The notes beneath the pieces were generated by a model. It saw nothing but the letters and a program-made list of their open reading frames with translations, searched no databases and was not told where the DNA came from. Below are positions 18,485 through 27,151 of a stretch of 61,003 nt of DNA, one piece after another. The stretch's first letter is position 1. Each line of letters begins with the position of its first letter. The position numbers and the translations under genes are program-made. The DNA is taken from contig NZ_MSCT01000007.1 in NCBI RefSeq assembly GCF_001921865.1, forward strand, positions 1-61,003. Direction: 5' to 3'. This stretch comes from Pseudomonas chlororaphis. GTDB lineage: Bacteria > Pseudomonadota > Gammaproteobacteria > Pseudomonadales > Pseudomonadaceae.

Positions 18485-19828
18485 TCAGCGCGGCGCCAGC
18501 AGGCGACCCAAGCGTTGGGCCATGAGCAGCAGCGCGTGGTCCTGCCCGGGCAGGGCATCGAACGACAGGCCGACCGGCAGGCTGCCGGGGGCGGCCACCG
18601 GCACACTGACGCTGGGCGCCGCCAGGTTGCTGGCCGGGTCGGTGTTGCGCACGAACCGCTCGAAATGCTCCTGGGCGTCGCAGTCGCGTAGCAGCGGCGC
18701 AGTGCAACTGACGGTCGGGTAGGCGATCAGGTCGAGCCGGTGCTGGCGGAACAGCCCGGCGTATTCGCGGTCCAGGCGCAGCTTGCTCATCAGCGCCTGC
18801 AAGTAGTCCTCGTAGGAAATCGCCGGGCTTTCCAGCTGGGTCATGAGGGTCTTCTTGATCTGCGGATCGCGAATCGAGCCCAGGATGTCGAGGAAACGCT
18901 CGCCCTGGCCGGCCTTGAGCAGGAAGCGCGGGAAGTCGATGAAGAACTCGAAGATCGGCAGCGGGAACTGGATGCTTTCGTTGACCTCGCCGATCACCGC
19001 ATCGTCCACCGGGACAATGTCCATGCCCTGGTCGGCCAGGGCATCGATGGCGGCGCGGCAGTCGCGGTGGACCTGGGTGTCCAGTTCGGCCCAGAAGAAC
19101 TGCCGGGGGATGCCGATGCGCAGGGGGTTGCGTTCCGGTATCGGCGCTTGAGAGGCGCCGGTCAGTTGCCGATGGACGAACAGCGCATCGTCCAGGCTGC
19201 GGGTCAGCAGGCCGGGCGAGTCCTTGGTCTGGGACACCGGGACGATGCCGTCGCCGGGGTAGACGCCGGTGCTGGGGCGAAACCCGACCACGCCGCAGAA
19301 CGCCGCGGGAATCCGTACCGAACCGCCGGTGTCGGTGCCCACCGCGCAGGGCACCAGGCCGGCGGCCACCGCCGCGGCACAACCGCCGCTGCTGCCGCCA
19401 GCGCTGTGTTGCAGGTGGCGCGGGTTGACCACCGCGCCGTGGCTCAGGTTGGCCGAGGTCACGCCGAACGACAGCTCGTGCATGTTGTTCTTGCCGGCGA
19501 TCCGCGCGCCCAGCGCCTTGAAGCGCTGGACGATGCCGGCGTCCGCCGCCGGGTAGTAGTCGGCCAGGCCGGGGGTGCCGGCGGTGGTCGGCAGGCCGTG
19601 GACATTGATGTTGTCCTTGAACGAAACCGGGATGCCGTAGAGCGGCGCCTGGCGCTGCTGCGGCGTGCCGGTGTCGCCGCTGAACGCTGGCGCGGCGAAG
19701 CTGATGAAGCTGTTCAGGTGCGCGGCGTCGGCGTAGTGCTCGAGCAGCGCGCGGTGCCAGGAATCCAGGCAGAGGCTGCCCCGGCGAAACCCGTCAACGA
19801 GCGCTTCGATCGAAAGCTGGTTGTACAT
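18485..19828 (-). CDS. iaaH: Indole-3-acetamide hydrolase
   Basis: A 447-residue amidase-signature enzyme predicted to hydrolyse indole-3-acetamide to indole-3-acetic acid. The catalytic Ser-cisSer-Lys triad is Lys71 (VSFKDNINV), Ser146 (AGGSSGG) and Ser170 ([16 protein letters not shown]). The stretch [15 protein letters not shown] (111-125) and [19 protein letters not shown] are strikingly like plant-pathogen IaaH of P. savastanoi, which is about 455 residues. The start at 19828 lies 34 bp after the iaaM stop, so the two are almost surely co-transcribed. Nearly all other amidases lack this adjacency; function is inferred from sequence plus context. Confidence 0.92.
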   Translation of the reverse strand: MYNQLSIEALVDGFRRGSLCLDSWHRALLEHYADAAHLNSFISFAAPAFSGDTGTPQQRQAPLYGIPVSFKDNINVHGLPTTAGTPGLADYYPAADAGIVQRFKALGARIAGKNNMHELSFGVTSANLSHGAVVNPRHLQHSAGGSSGGCAAAVAAGLVPCAVGTDTGGSVRIPAAFCGVVGFRPSTGVYPGDGIVPVSQTKDSPGLLTRSLDDALFVHRQLTGASQAPIPERNPLRIGIPRQFFWAELDTQVHRDCRAAIDALADQGMDIVPVDDAVIGEVNESIQFPLPIFEFFIDFPRFLLKAGQGERFLDILGSIRDPQIKKTLMTQLESPAISYEDYLQALMSKLRLDREYAGLFRQHRLDLIAYPTVSCTAPLLRDCDAQEHFERFVRNTDPASNLAAPSVSVPVAAPGSLPVGLSFDALPGQDHALLLMAQRLGRLLAPR

Positions 19829-19862
19829 GAAAAAGTCTCAACGAAAGTCGGTTAAGGCGCGA

Positions 19863-21572
19863 TCAGCAATAGTTGAAGTGCGATTGCAGGTCGACCAGCG
19901 GGTTGCCTTCCAGCAGTTCGCCGCCGAGGCTGGCGATCACCGCGCAGGCGCTGTTCAGGGCGGTCTGCACCGCGCCTTCGGCCCAGCCTCCGGTAAACGA
20001 GCTGCCGCAGCCGGCCAGGTACAGGCCGCTGTCCTGCTGCGGGTCGAGGGCGGTCTTGAACTGGTAGAACAGGCGCTGGGAGTACAGGTCGTCGCCCGGG
20101 AAATTCAGCTTGAAGGCGCCCAGGGCCTGCTTGTCGGTGAGCCAGTCGTACTCCAGCACATAGCGCTGGTAGTCGCCGTCCAATGGCACCAGGTGGTGGG
20201 CGAACGCCGGCGCGCTCATGGCCAGCTCGTCCACCAGGCGCTTGCAGCGCTGGACCTTGTCGGTCATCGACACCATCTTGTGCGAGTCGTCTTCCCAGGT
20301 GTAGCTGATCAGCACCACGCCCCAGGAGTCCGGGTCGTGCGGGGCGTAGTCCAGGCAGTAGACGCCCTTGACCAGGGTGTCGGTCTGGATGTTCTGCGCC
20401 AGGCCGTGTTTGAGCCAGAATTTGTCGCGGGTCAGGATAAACAGCTTGGACGAACCGACCATGTGGGTTTCGTTGATGGCCCGGGCCACGTCGCGGCTGA
20501 CGAACTGCTCGGCCTGGGTCAGGCGCATGTTCACTTGCAGGGCGCGGGTGGTGGCGGTGGTGATGACCCGGTCGCAGCCATAGGTTTCGCCGTTGCAGCC
20601 CAGCAGCAGGATCTGCCCGTCGGCATCTTTGCTGATGGATTCGATGCGGGTGCGGCAGATCCGGTCGCGCAGGGCAATGCCATGGAATTCCAGGTCGGCG
20701 ATGCGCTCCGACAAGGTGGAAATGCCGTTGGGCACCAGGCGCTGGTTGACCTCGAAGGCATTGATCACCAGCCGCAGGATCTCGGTGAACGAAGCCCGGT
20801 ACACCGACTGGAACCCGCCCGAGCCGATGCCCAGCGAACCGAACAGGTGGAAGTCTTCCGGCTTGCGCCAGGGCTTGCCGCCCGGCGGGTTTTTCGAGGT
20901 GAAGATCTGCACCATGGCCGAGTAGAAGGAGTGGTCGCCAAAGCAGTCCAGGTAGCGTTGCCACTCCGGCTGTACTTCGGCGTATTGCTGCTTCTCCAGC
21001 AGTTCGGTGAGCAACAGCGGCGGGGCGAGGAAGGTGCCGTCGTCCAGGCGCACACCTTCCTTGAGAAAGGCGTTCCAGCCGCGGTGCACGGTGTTGAAGA
21101 TCGGCGGCGGGTTTTCCCCGGCCGGCCAGTGGTGGGTTTCGCCGCGGTAGTGGATTTCGGTGTCGACCACGCCGGGGTCGGGGAAGGCTTCGGTGGTGCC
21201 GATGCCGAATCGGTCCAGGTAATGGAACAGCCCGACTTCGCTCGGCGGGAAGCGCATGGCGCCCATTTCGGCGATGAATTGCGGCTGGCTTTCGTCGAAG
21301 CATTGGGTCAGGAAGCGCCCGCCCAGATGGTCTTTCGAGGCCTCGAACAAGGTGATGCGGGTGGCCCCGGCGCGCAGCAGTTCATAGGCCGCGATCAGGC
21401 CGCTGAGGCCGGCGCCGACGATGCCGATGTGCTTGTCGGCGATCGCCGGCGGCAGGTGGCCGATGGCCTGGGTGGCGCGGCGCAGGAATTGTCCGTAGTC
21501 GTACAGCAGGTCGATGTTGGGGAACGAACGGGTGCCTTGGGTGGCTTCGGAACTGGAATGCAAGGAGTTCAC
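19863..21572 (-). CDS. iaaM: Tryptophan 2-monooxygenase
   Basis: A 569-residue FAD amine oxidase that decarboxylates and oxidises L-tryptophan to indole-3-acetamide, the first step of the IAM route to auxin. The Rossmann FAD motif IGIVGAGLSGLIAAYELL is at 49-66, with Glu77 for ribose. Segments such as NIDLLYDYGQFL, IAEMGAMRFPPSEVGLFHYL, FGSLGIGSGGF and DGDYQRYVLEYDWL match IaaM of P. savastanoi, which is about 557 residues. The C-terminal FAD motif is LYLAGCGSSFTGGWAEGAVQTA. The start is GTG 21572 with no good Shine-Dalgarno; it may rely on coupling to the dioxygenase beta gene 19 bp upstream. Confidence 0.94.
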   Translation of the reverse strand: MNSLHSSSEATQGTRSFPNIDLLYDYGQFLRRATQAIGHLPPAIADKHIGIVGAGLSGLIAAYELLRAGATRITLFEASKDHLGGRFLTQCFDESQPQFIAEMGAMRFPPSEVGLFHYLDRFGIGTTEAFPDPGVVDTEIHYRGETHHWPAGENPPPIFNTVHRGWNAFLKEGVRLDDGTFLAPPLLLTELLEKQQYAEVQPEWQRYLDCFGDHSFYSAMVQIFTSKNPPGGKPWRKPEDFHLFGSLGIGSGGFQSVYRASFTEILRLVINAFEVNQRLVPNGISTLSERIADLEFHGIALRDRICRTRIESISKDADGQILLLGCNGETYGCDRVITTATTRALQVNMRLTQAEQFVSRDVARAINETHMVGSSKLFILTRDKFWLKHGLAQNIQTDTLVKGVYCLDYAPHDPDSWGVVLISYTWEDDSHKMVSMTDKVQRCKRLVDELAMSAPAFAHHLVPLDGDYQRYVLEYDWLTDKQALGAFKLNFPGDDLYSQRLFYQFKTALDPQQDSGLYLAGCGSSFTGGWAEGAVQTALNSACAVIASLGGELLEGNPLVDLQSHFNYC

Positions 21573-21591
21573 AGGTAGACAATCTCGGAAA

Positions 21592-22062
21592 TCAGATAAT
21601 GAGCTGCAGGCTTTCGAATGCGCGGGACGGGTTGAGCAGGAGGACTTTCTTGCGCTGGATCTGCCACTGGCCGGCGTGGCACAGCAGTTGGTGTTCCACC
21701 GTCACCGGGTAGTGCCATTCGCTGTCGCCGCGAGCTTCGCAGTACAGCATGGGGGTCAGGCAACGGGCGCTCAGGCCGTCCGGGGCGAGGTCGATCGCCG
21801 GCCGCTGGGCAATGTGCAGGCTACGGCTCTTGGGCTGCTGCGAGAAATTGCGCGCGCTGGCCAGGCGGTTGATGCGCAGGGTGGTGAGGAAGCGGTCCTC
21901 GTACAGCAGCGAGGACTCGCGCAACGGGCAGGGCTGGTCGTGGCGCAGCGGAATCCAGTAGTGGAAATCGTCGCACAGCAGCTGTTGCCAGGCATCGAAG
22001 TCCTGTCGGTCGAGGAGCGCGATCTCTTGGTAGATCAGCTGTTCGAGGGGCGAGTTATCCAT
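21592..22062 (-). CDS. Rieske oxygenase beta subunit
   Basis: A 156-residue small subunit of a ring-hydroxylating oxygenase (NTF2/SnoaL-like cone fold). Family marks are EIALLDRQDFDAWQQLLCDDFHYWIPL near the N-terminus, LLYEDRFLTTLRINRL in the middle, and the C-terminal QWQIQRKKVLLLNPSRA. Its ATG lies inside the last codons of the alpha gene (8-nt overlap), which fixes it as the partner of that subunit. It has a structural role and carries no cofactor motifs, as expected. Confidence 0.92.
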   Translation of the reverse strand: MDNSPLEQLIYQEIALLDRQDFDAWQQLLCDDFHYWIPLRHDQPCPLRESSLLYEDRFLTTLRINRLASARNFSQQPKSRSLHIAQRPAIDLAPDGLSARCLTPMLYCEARGDSEWHYPVTVEHQLLCHAGQWQIQRKKVLLLNPSRAFESLQLII

Positions 22063-23356
22063 GGGCGGTCGATCCGTCGTGGGCTTGCATCAGTTGCTGC
22101 CAGGTGTTGTAGAAGTTGCGCATCGCCCGTTCGCTGGTGCCGGACACGACCTCGGTCTGCGCAAAGGTTTCGCTCGGGTCGAACAGGCGCGCGACGTTCA
22201 CCCAGTCGTTGGCCCGGCTGCGCAACCCGTCCATGGCCCGCTCGTACATCTCCACGTCGTCGTGGGCGACCATCGAGCACGGCGAGTTGATCAGGTTGTT
22301 GTATTGCACGGTTCTTTCCAGCAGTTGCTCCGGCGCGCCCACCAGCTCGAAGATCCACGACTCGACCACGGTTTCGCTGGCCGAGATCGGGCGGATCACT
22401 CGCAGGGTCTGGATCGGTCCCTTGACCATCAGGTTGGGGAAATACACGGTGTTGTGGCGGGTGTCGTCGAGGATCGCCGCGGCCTGGGTTTCGCCGTAGC
22501 TTTCGACCATCAGCTCCCAGTAGCCTTTGATGCTGGAATAGGCCTTGTGGATCGAGTTGCTGACGCCGGTATGGCCGTGGCCGTTGGCCCAGGTGCGGAT
22601 GCCCATGGCGCTGAAAAACTCGTAGGAGGCCATGAACGGCGAGAACAGTTCGACGGCCATCGGCGGCGCGCCGTCGTGCCCGGTTTCCTGCCACAGGCGG
22701 ATGGCTTCGCCGGCCGAGGATTCGTGGGCGACCATCGGGTGGCAGGTGTCGGTCTGGTTGTCGACGACCATTTTCCAGTTGCAGCGATGGCGGTGCAGCA
22801 ACGGCTGGCCGACAGCGCGCAATTGGCCCTGGGGCGAGCGCATGACCATGTTGTCCAGGGTCGACAGCGACTCGCCGAAGAACTCGCGAAAGCCAATGCC
22901 GTGCTCCTTGAGGCGCACGAACACGAAGCCCCGGTAGTTTTCCACCGCGGCCACCGGCTGCATGCCCTTGTGCGCGGCGCAGCTGCTCAGGTCGCAGTCG
23001 TCGTATTCCTTTTTCACCGGGATGCCGAGCAACTGGCCGTCGGTCTTGAAGGTCCAGGCGTGGTACGGGCAACGGATGAAACGGCCGACGTTGCCCTGGG
23101 GTTCGGCCAGGACTTTCACGCCCTTGTGCGGGCAGCGGTTGTGCAGCACGACGATCTCGCCGTTTTTCTGCCGGACCATGGCCAGCGGCTGGCCGGCGAT
23201 CTCGCCGGTGAAGAAGTCGCCGGTTTCGGGAATCAGGCTTTCATGGCCCAGGTAGCACCAGCTGGCGGCGAAGACCTGTTGTTGTTCTCGCTCGAAAAGC
23301 GACGGCTCAAGGAACAGCGCACGGTGCACTTCCTTGCCGTTGAAGTAGTTGTCCAA
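22055..23356 (-). CDS. Rieske non-haem iron oxygenase alpha subunit
   Basis: A 433-residue catalytic subunit of an aromatic-ring-hydroxylating dioxygenase. Rieske [2Fe-2S] ligands are Cys75, His77, Cys96 and His99 (CPHKG ... CPYHAW). The mononuclear iron site is Asp203-x2-His206-x4-His211 (DTCHPMVAH) with Asp366 or Asp367 as the later ligand. It appears to start at TTG 23356 after an AGAGAG stretch; no ATG fits. The substrate is unknown. The position upstream of iaaM suggests an indolic compound or an anthranilate-like ring, and comparison with IacC of indole-acetate degradation would be informative. All catalytic residues are present, so it should be active. Confidence 0.93.
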   Translation of the reverse strand: MDNYFNGKEVHRALFLEPSLFEREQQQVFAASWCYLGHESLIPETGDFFTGEIAGQPLAMVRQKNGEIVVLHNRCPHKGVKVLAEPQGNVGRFIRCPYHAWTFKTDGQLLGIPVKKEYDDCDLSSCAAHKGMQPVAAVENYRGFVFVRLKEHGIGFREFFGESLSTLDNMVMRSPQGQLRAVGQPLLHRHRCNWKMVVDNQTDTCHPMVAHESSAGEAIRLWQETGHDGAPPMAVELFSPFMASYEFFSAMGIRTWANGHGHTGVSNSIHKAYSSIKGYWELMVESYGETQAAAILDDTRHNTVYFPNLMVKGPIQTLRVIRPISASETVVESWIFELVGAPEQLLERTVQYNNLINSPCSMVAHDDVEMYERAMDGLRSRANDWVNVARLFDPSETFAQTEVVSGTSERAMRNFYNTWQQLMQAHDGSTAHG

Positions 23357-23369
23357 CGAGGTTCTCTCT

Positions 23370-24317
23370 TTAGATGACCAGTTTCAGGCTTGGGCTTTTG
23401 GCCCGGGATACGCAGGGGTAGATCTTGTTGCTGCAGGCGGCCTGCTGCGCGCTCATGATGAAATCGCGGTGTTCGACTTCGCCTTCCAGCACTTCCAGCT
23501 CGCACACCCCGCACTCGCCGCGGCGGCAGTCGTAGAGCGGATCGAGGCCGGCTTCTTCGAGGGCATCGAGCAGCGATTGGTCGGGACGTACCTGGAACTC
23601 GACGCCGGAATCGACGGCCTGCACGGCAAAGCCCGGCGCGTCTTCGGCCAGCACGGCGTTGAAGATTTCGAAGTGGATGCGCTCGCGGGGAAAGCCCAGG
23701 CTTTGCGCATGGTTGAACACCTCGTTGAGCATCGCCTGCGGGCCGCACACGTACAGCCGGTCGTGGGCTTGCAGGCCGCCCAGCACCGCGGCCACCGACG
23801 GACGCCCGGCGGGCGCGTCGGAGCAGTGCAGGCTCAGGCTGTCTTGCAGCAGCTCGCGCAGGGGCTCGGCGTAAGCCGCATCGCTCGCGCTCCTGGCGAA
23901 ATAATGCAGCCGCGCGGGGCGCCCCAGGGCGCGCAAGTGGCCGAGGATGCCGGTCAGGGGAGTGATGCCGATACCGCCGGCGAGGGCGATATCGGCGCCG
24001 TCGCTGTCGTCCAGGCAGAAGTCGAAGGCATTGAACGGGCCGTCGAGCCGCACCGGGTCGCCGACGTTCAGCTGGCGGATGTAGCCGCTGCTGGCGGACT
24101 CGGCGTTCAGGCGGATGGCGAATACCAGGCTGCCCGGCGGCAGGTCATGCCCGGCCAGTTCGACCCGGGAGTAGTGGCGCCATTGTTCGAGGCCGGGAAT
24201 CCACCATTTGAAATGGGCCCCGGCGGGTGTTTCGCAGGGGCCGGGAGTGACAGGCGCCAGGGTGATTTCCTTGATGCTCGGCGCGAGCATCAGGCACTGG
24301 GTGATCTGGTAATTCAT
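23370..24317 (-). CDS. Oxygenase reductase (flavin plus plant-type [2Fe-2S])
   Basis: A 315-residue electron-transfer partner of the phthalate-dioxygenase-reductase type (class IA; VanB-like). The N-terminal flavin-binding barrel is about 1-95 (RHYSRVEL at 47-54), and the NAD(P)H domain has AGGIGITP (113-120) and YVCGP (189-193). The C-terminal plant-type ferredoxin domain carries cluster ligands Cys264, Cys269, Cys272 and Cys302 (CRRGECGVC ... YPCVS). It ends 14 bp before the oxygenase alpha start. With flavin and cluster fused, no separate ferredoxin is needed, so this is a two-component system. Confidence 0.93.
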   Translation of the reverse strand: MNYQITQCLMLAPSIKEITLAPVTPGPCETPAGAHFKWWIPGLEQWRHYSRVELAGHDLPPGSLVFAIRLNAESASSGYIRQLNVGDPVRLDGPFNAFDFCLDDSDGADIALAGGIGITPLTGILGHLRALGRPARLHYFARSASDAAYAEPLRELLQDSLSLHCSDAPAGRPSVAAVLGGLQAHDRLYVCGPQAMLNEVFNHAQSLGFPRERIHFEIFNAVLAEDAPGFAVQAVDSGVEFQVRPDQSLLDALEEAGLDPLYDCRRGECGVCELEVLEGEVEHRDFIMSAQQAACSNKIYPCVSRAKSPSLKLVI

Positions 24318-24330
24318 CGGTGGCTCGCTG

Positions 24331-24732
24331 TCAGCTTAACGGTGTTTCGTGCAGGTACAGCCACTGGGCCGAATGTTCGTGGATACGGATCACCACCACC
24401 GAGAGGCGCGAGGTTTCCTGCTGGTTCAGGCGATGGGTTTCCTTGTAGCGGATCGCCACGCTGTGGCCTTCGTGCCACACGGTGTGCAGGTCGCTGACGC
24501 GGATTTCCAGGCCGGGGCGGGCGCCGACGGCGCCGCGGAACATCTGTTCGACCTGCTCGAGGCCGACGATGGCCCCCGCGGTGGTGACCATGCTGAAGCG
24601 CTCGGCGAAGGCCGGCAGCAGTTGCTCGACGGCAGCGGCGCCGGTGCCGTCCGGGTCGGTGAAGACCGCATGGATCAGGTCGTGGACGGCATGGATGCTG
24701 TGGTGGGCCTGTTCAACGATTGTGGTGTGCAT
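24331..24732 (-). CDS. SnoaL/NTF2-like protein
   Basis: A 133-residue small cone-fold protein of the SnoaL/DUF4440 type (LLPAFAERFSMVTTAGAIVGLEQVEQMFRGAVGARPGLEI). Its start overlaps the end of the MFS gene by 20 bp, with AAAGGA 6 nt upstream, and it ends 14 bp before the reductase. Relatives act as small isomerases, cyclases or hydrolases or simply bind ligands. In this operon it could process the unstable product of the oxygenase. No catalytic residue can be assigned from sequence alone. Confidence 0.75.
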   Translation of the reverse strand: MHTTIVEQAHHSIHAVHDLIHAVFTDPDGTGAAAVEQLLPAFAERFSMVTTAGAIVGLEQVEQMFRGAVGARPGLEIRVSDLHTVWHEGHSVAIRYKETHRLNQQETSRLSVVVIRIHEHSAQWLYLHETPLS

Positions 24733-26080
24733 GACATTCCTTTTGCGGGGTCAGGTTGCTCATCAGCAACAGGGGGAGCAGGCCCATCACCGCCGCGATG
24801 ACGAAGGTCAGGTGATAGGCCGGGGTAGAGGCCAGTCTGGCGAGCAGCAGGTTGTAGATCATCAGGAACAGCGCGGCGCCGATGCTGAAGGACATCTGCC
24901 GGTTGATGTTCCAGATCACGCTGCCCTTGTGGGTATCGGCGCCCTGGAAGTCCATCAGCGAGGTGGTTTGCGCGGTATTGGCGCCGATGCCGCCGCCGAT
25001 GCCCATCAGGCAGTAGGCGATGACGATGACCGGCAAGTCGGCGGCGCTGTCCACCAGGTAGAGGGTGGCGATGCCGGCGCTGTGCAGGAGCATGCCGAGG
25101 GTGAACAGGCGCCGGGCGCCGAACCGGTTGTAGACCCGGCCGCAGACCAGCATGGCGACGAAGGCGCCGCAGGCGTAGAGGATCATGAACATGCCGGTCA
25201 GCCGGGCGCTGAAGTGCAGGCTGTTCTGCAGGAAGAAGATGCTCAGCAGGTTGACCCCGGTGAACACCCCGGGGATCGCGTAATAGATGAAGATCGAGGT
25301 GCTGAGTTTCTTGCTCTTGAGCAGGCTCAGCTCGACGATGGCGTTGTCGCATTGGCGGTAGTGCAGGGCATACAGGCCCATGCAGAACAGGCCGGTGAAC
25401 AGGCAGCTCACGGCGGCCAGCGGCGGGTAGTCGCCGCCGTACAGCGACATGCCCATCAGCAGGCAGCCCAGGGCCGAACTGACCAGCAGCAGGCCCTTGA
25501 TGTCCGGCCGCGGCAGGCTGGCCGGGCGGGCTTCCTCGATCCACAGCCAGGACAGGCCGGCGGCGATCAGCGAGAACGGAATGTTGCTGTAAAACACCCA
25601 GCGCCAGGAACTGCTGTCGACGATCACTCCGCCGATGGTCGGCGAAATGGCCGGGGCGATCAGCGCGACGGCCATCACCAGGGTGGAGATCTTGGCCCGC
25701 TGCGGGCCCTGGAACAGGTTGAAGGTCAGGGCCTGGCCCACCGGAATCAGCAAACCGCCGCCGATGCCCTGGACGAAGCGCCAGAACACCAGTTCGTGGA
25801 AGCTGCCGGCCATCCCGCACATCCATACCGCGACGCTGAACACCAGCATGGAGGCGGTGAGGGTTTCGCGGCTGCCGAAACGTCCGGCCAGCCAGGTGCT
25901 CACCGGAATGATCAGGGTCAGGCCGAGAATATAGGCATTGGCCACCCAGGCCACGGCGGAAGTCGACACCTGCATATCACGGGCAATGCTCGGTAAAGCC
26001 ACTGCCGACATGAATATGTTTATACAGTCGATAAAGAACCCGATAAGGAATATAAGAGCCACTTTGTAGCGATAAGTCAT
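24713..26080 (-). CDS. MFS transporter, DHA2 (EmrB/QacA-like) family
   Basis: A 455-residue major-facilitator exporter. The ATG at 26080 follows AAGGGAG and gives the N-terminus TYRYKVALIFLIGFFIDCINIF; a longer frame has no basis. Motif C (LIAPAISPTIGGVIVD at about 140-155) marks drug/H+ antiporters, and motif A (LAGRFGSRETL) lies near 65. It is the first gene of the minus-strand cluster and is divergent from the LysR gene, suggesting LysR-controlled export of the pathway product or of a toxic indolic substrate. The specific substrate is unknown. Confidence 0.87.
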   Translation of the reverse strand: MTYRYKVALIFLIGFFIDCINIFMSAVALPSIARDMQVSTSAVAWVANAYILGLTLIIPVSTWLAGRFGSRETLTASMLVFSVAVWMCGMAGSFHELVFWRFVQGIGGGLLIPVGQALTFNLFQGPQRAKISTLVMAVALIAPAISPTIGGVIVDSSSWRWVFYSNIPFSLIAAGLSWLWIEEARPASLPRPDIKGLLLVSSALGCLLMGMSLYGGDYPPLAAVSCLFTGLFCMGLYALHYRQCDNAIVELSLLKSKKLSTSIFIYYAIPGVFTGVNLLSIFFLQNSLHFSARLTGMFMILYACGAFVAMLVCGRVYNRFGARRLFTLGMLLHSAGIATLYLVDSAADLPVIVIAYCLMGIGGGIGANTAQTTSLMDFQGADTHKGSVIWNINRQMSFSIGAALFLMIYNLLLARLASTPAYHLTFVIAAVMGLLPLLLMSNLTPQKECHAHHNR

Positions 26081-26218
26081 ATGATCTCCCTTTTGCGGCG
26101 GGATCATAGGAGCGATAGACCGAGGGTGTCGATACGCCTATACTTGAAACATTGTTTGATGGGATTTAACAATGGCTTTCAACGCAACGCGGCAACTTAC
26201 AGCACAGCGAGCGACAAC
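26081..26218. promoter_or_regulatory. Divergent promoter region of the auxin/oxygenase cluster
   Basis: A 138-bp AT-richer gap separates the divergent MFS and LysR genes. By the usual LysR logic it should hold the operator (T-N11-A motifs) and both promoters. Stretches such as ATACTTGAAACATTGTTTGA are plausible but no unique palindrome stands out. Confidence 0.5.
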
Positions 26219-27106
26219 ATGCACACGCATTTGAATCGCGTCCAGACATTCCTGGCGGTGGTCGATTTCGGCTCCTACACCAAGGCCGCCAACTACCTGT
26301 GTATCAGCAAAGCCATGGCCAGCCTGCATGTCAAGGCGCTCGAGGAAGTCTTGTCGGCCACCTTGTTGATCCGCAACACTCGCAATATATCCCTGACGGA
26401 AATAGGCCAGGACTTCTATGACGAGTTCAAGGGGATTGTCGCAGATATCGACAATGCCTTCGATAATGTCCTGCATGGGCATAATAGAATCTCTGGCAAG
26501 TTGCGCTTCAGTTCAACTAGTGAGTATGGCGAGCGGTATATATTGCCGATCATTTCCAAGTTTACGGCGCGCTATCCGGAGATCCGTCTCTGTTATAACT
26601 TCAACTCTTCGTTGAACGATCTGGTGGCGGAGAAACTTGATCTGGTGATCCGTCTGGGCAACCTCGCCGACTCGGCTTTCAAGAGCCGCAAGCTGGCCGA
26701 CTACGACATCGTCCTGGTGGCCAGCGCGGACTTCCTGGCGCGGCATCCGGTCGACGAACCCGAGGATTTGAACAGTGTGCCGTGGATCGCCAACAGCAAC
26801 CTGCAGGGGCCGACCCAATGGACCCTGAGCCACCCGCGTCTGGGTCAGGCGGAGGTCTGTGGGCCGAACCATTTCGAGTCCAACTCCTCGACCGCCATTC
26901 GCGCCATGACCCTGTCGTCCCTCGGCGTATCGGTATTGCCGGCCTGGGTGGTCGAGGACGATCTGGCCAGCGGCCGGCTGGTGCGCCTGCTGCCCGACTA
27001 CAGCCTGCCTTCGCAATCGGTGAACGTGGTGTTTCCCAACAGTTCGCACCTGCCGCACAAGTCGCGGGCGTTCATCGACTTCCTGTTGCTGCACCTGGGG
27101 CAGTGA
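26219..27106 (+). CDS. LysR-family regulator of the auxin/oxygenase cluster
   Basis: A 295-residue LysR regulator. The ATG at 26219 gives the family N-terminus HTHLNRVQTFLAVVDFGSYTKAANYL; upstream extension reads through the promoter. The winged helix is about residues 1-60. The effector domain resembles the AaeR/CrgA-type group (RFSSTSEYGERYILPIISKFTARYP). It is divergent from the MFS-SnoaL-reductase-oxygenase-iaaM-iaaH-mtr series and is the obvious local regulator. The effector is perhaps tryptophan, indole-acetamide, indole-acetate or the oxygenase substrate. The cluster assignment is positional inference. Confidence 0.9.
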   Translation: MHTHLNRVQTFLAVVDFGSYTKAANYLCISKAMASLHVKALEEVLSATLLIRNTRNISLTEIGQDFYDEFKGIVADIDNAFDNVLHGHNRISGKLRFSSTSEYGERYILPIISKFTARYPEIRLCYNFNSSLNDLVAEKLDLVIRLGNLADSAFKSRKLADYDIVLVASADFLARHPVDEPEDLNSVPWIANSNLQGPTQWTLSHPRLGQAEVCGPNHFESNSSTAIRAMTLSSLGVSVLPAWVVEDDLASGRLVRLLPDYSLPSQSVNVVFPNSSHLPHKSRAFIDFLLLHLGQ

Positions 27107-27151
27107 TCGGCGATACTCGGCGCGTTCGTGGCATCACACCTGGGGAACCCA

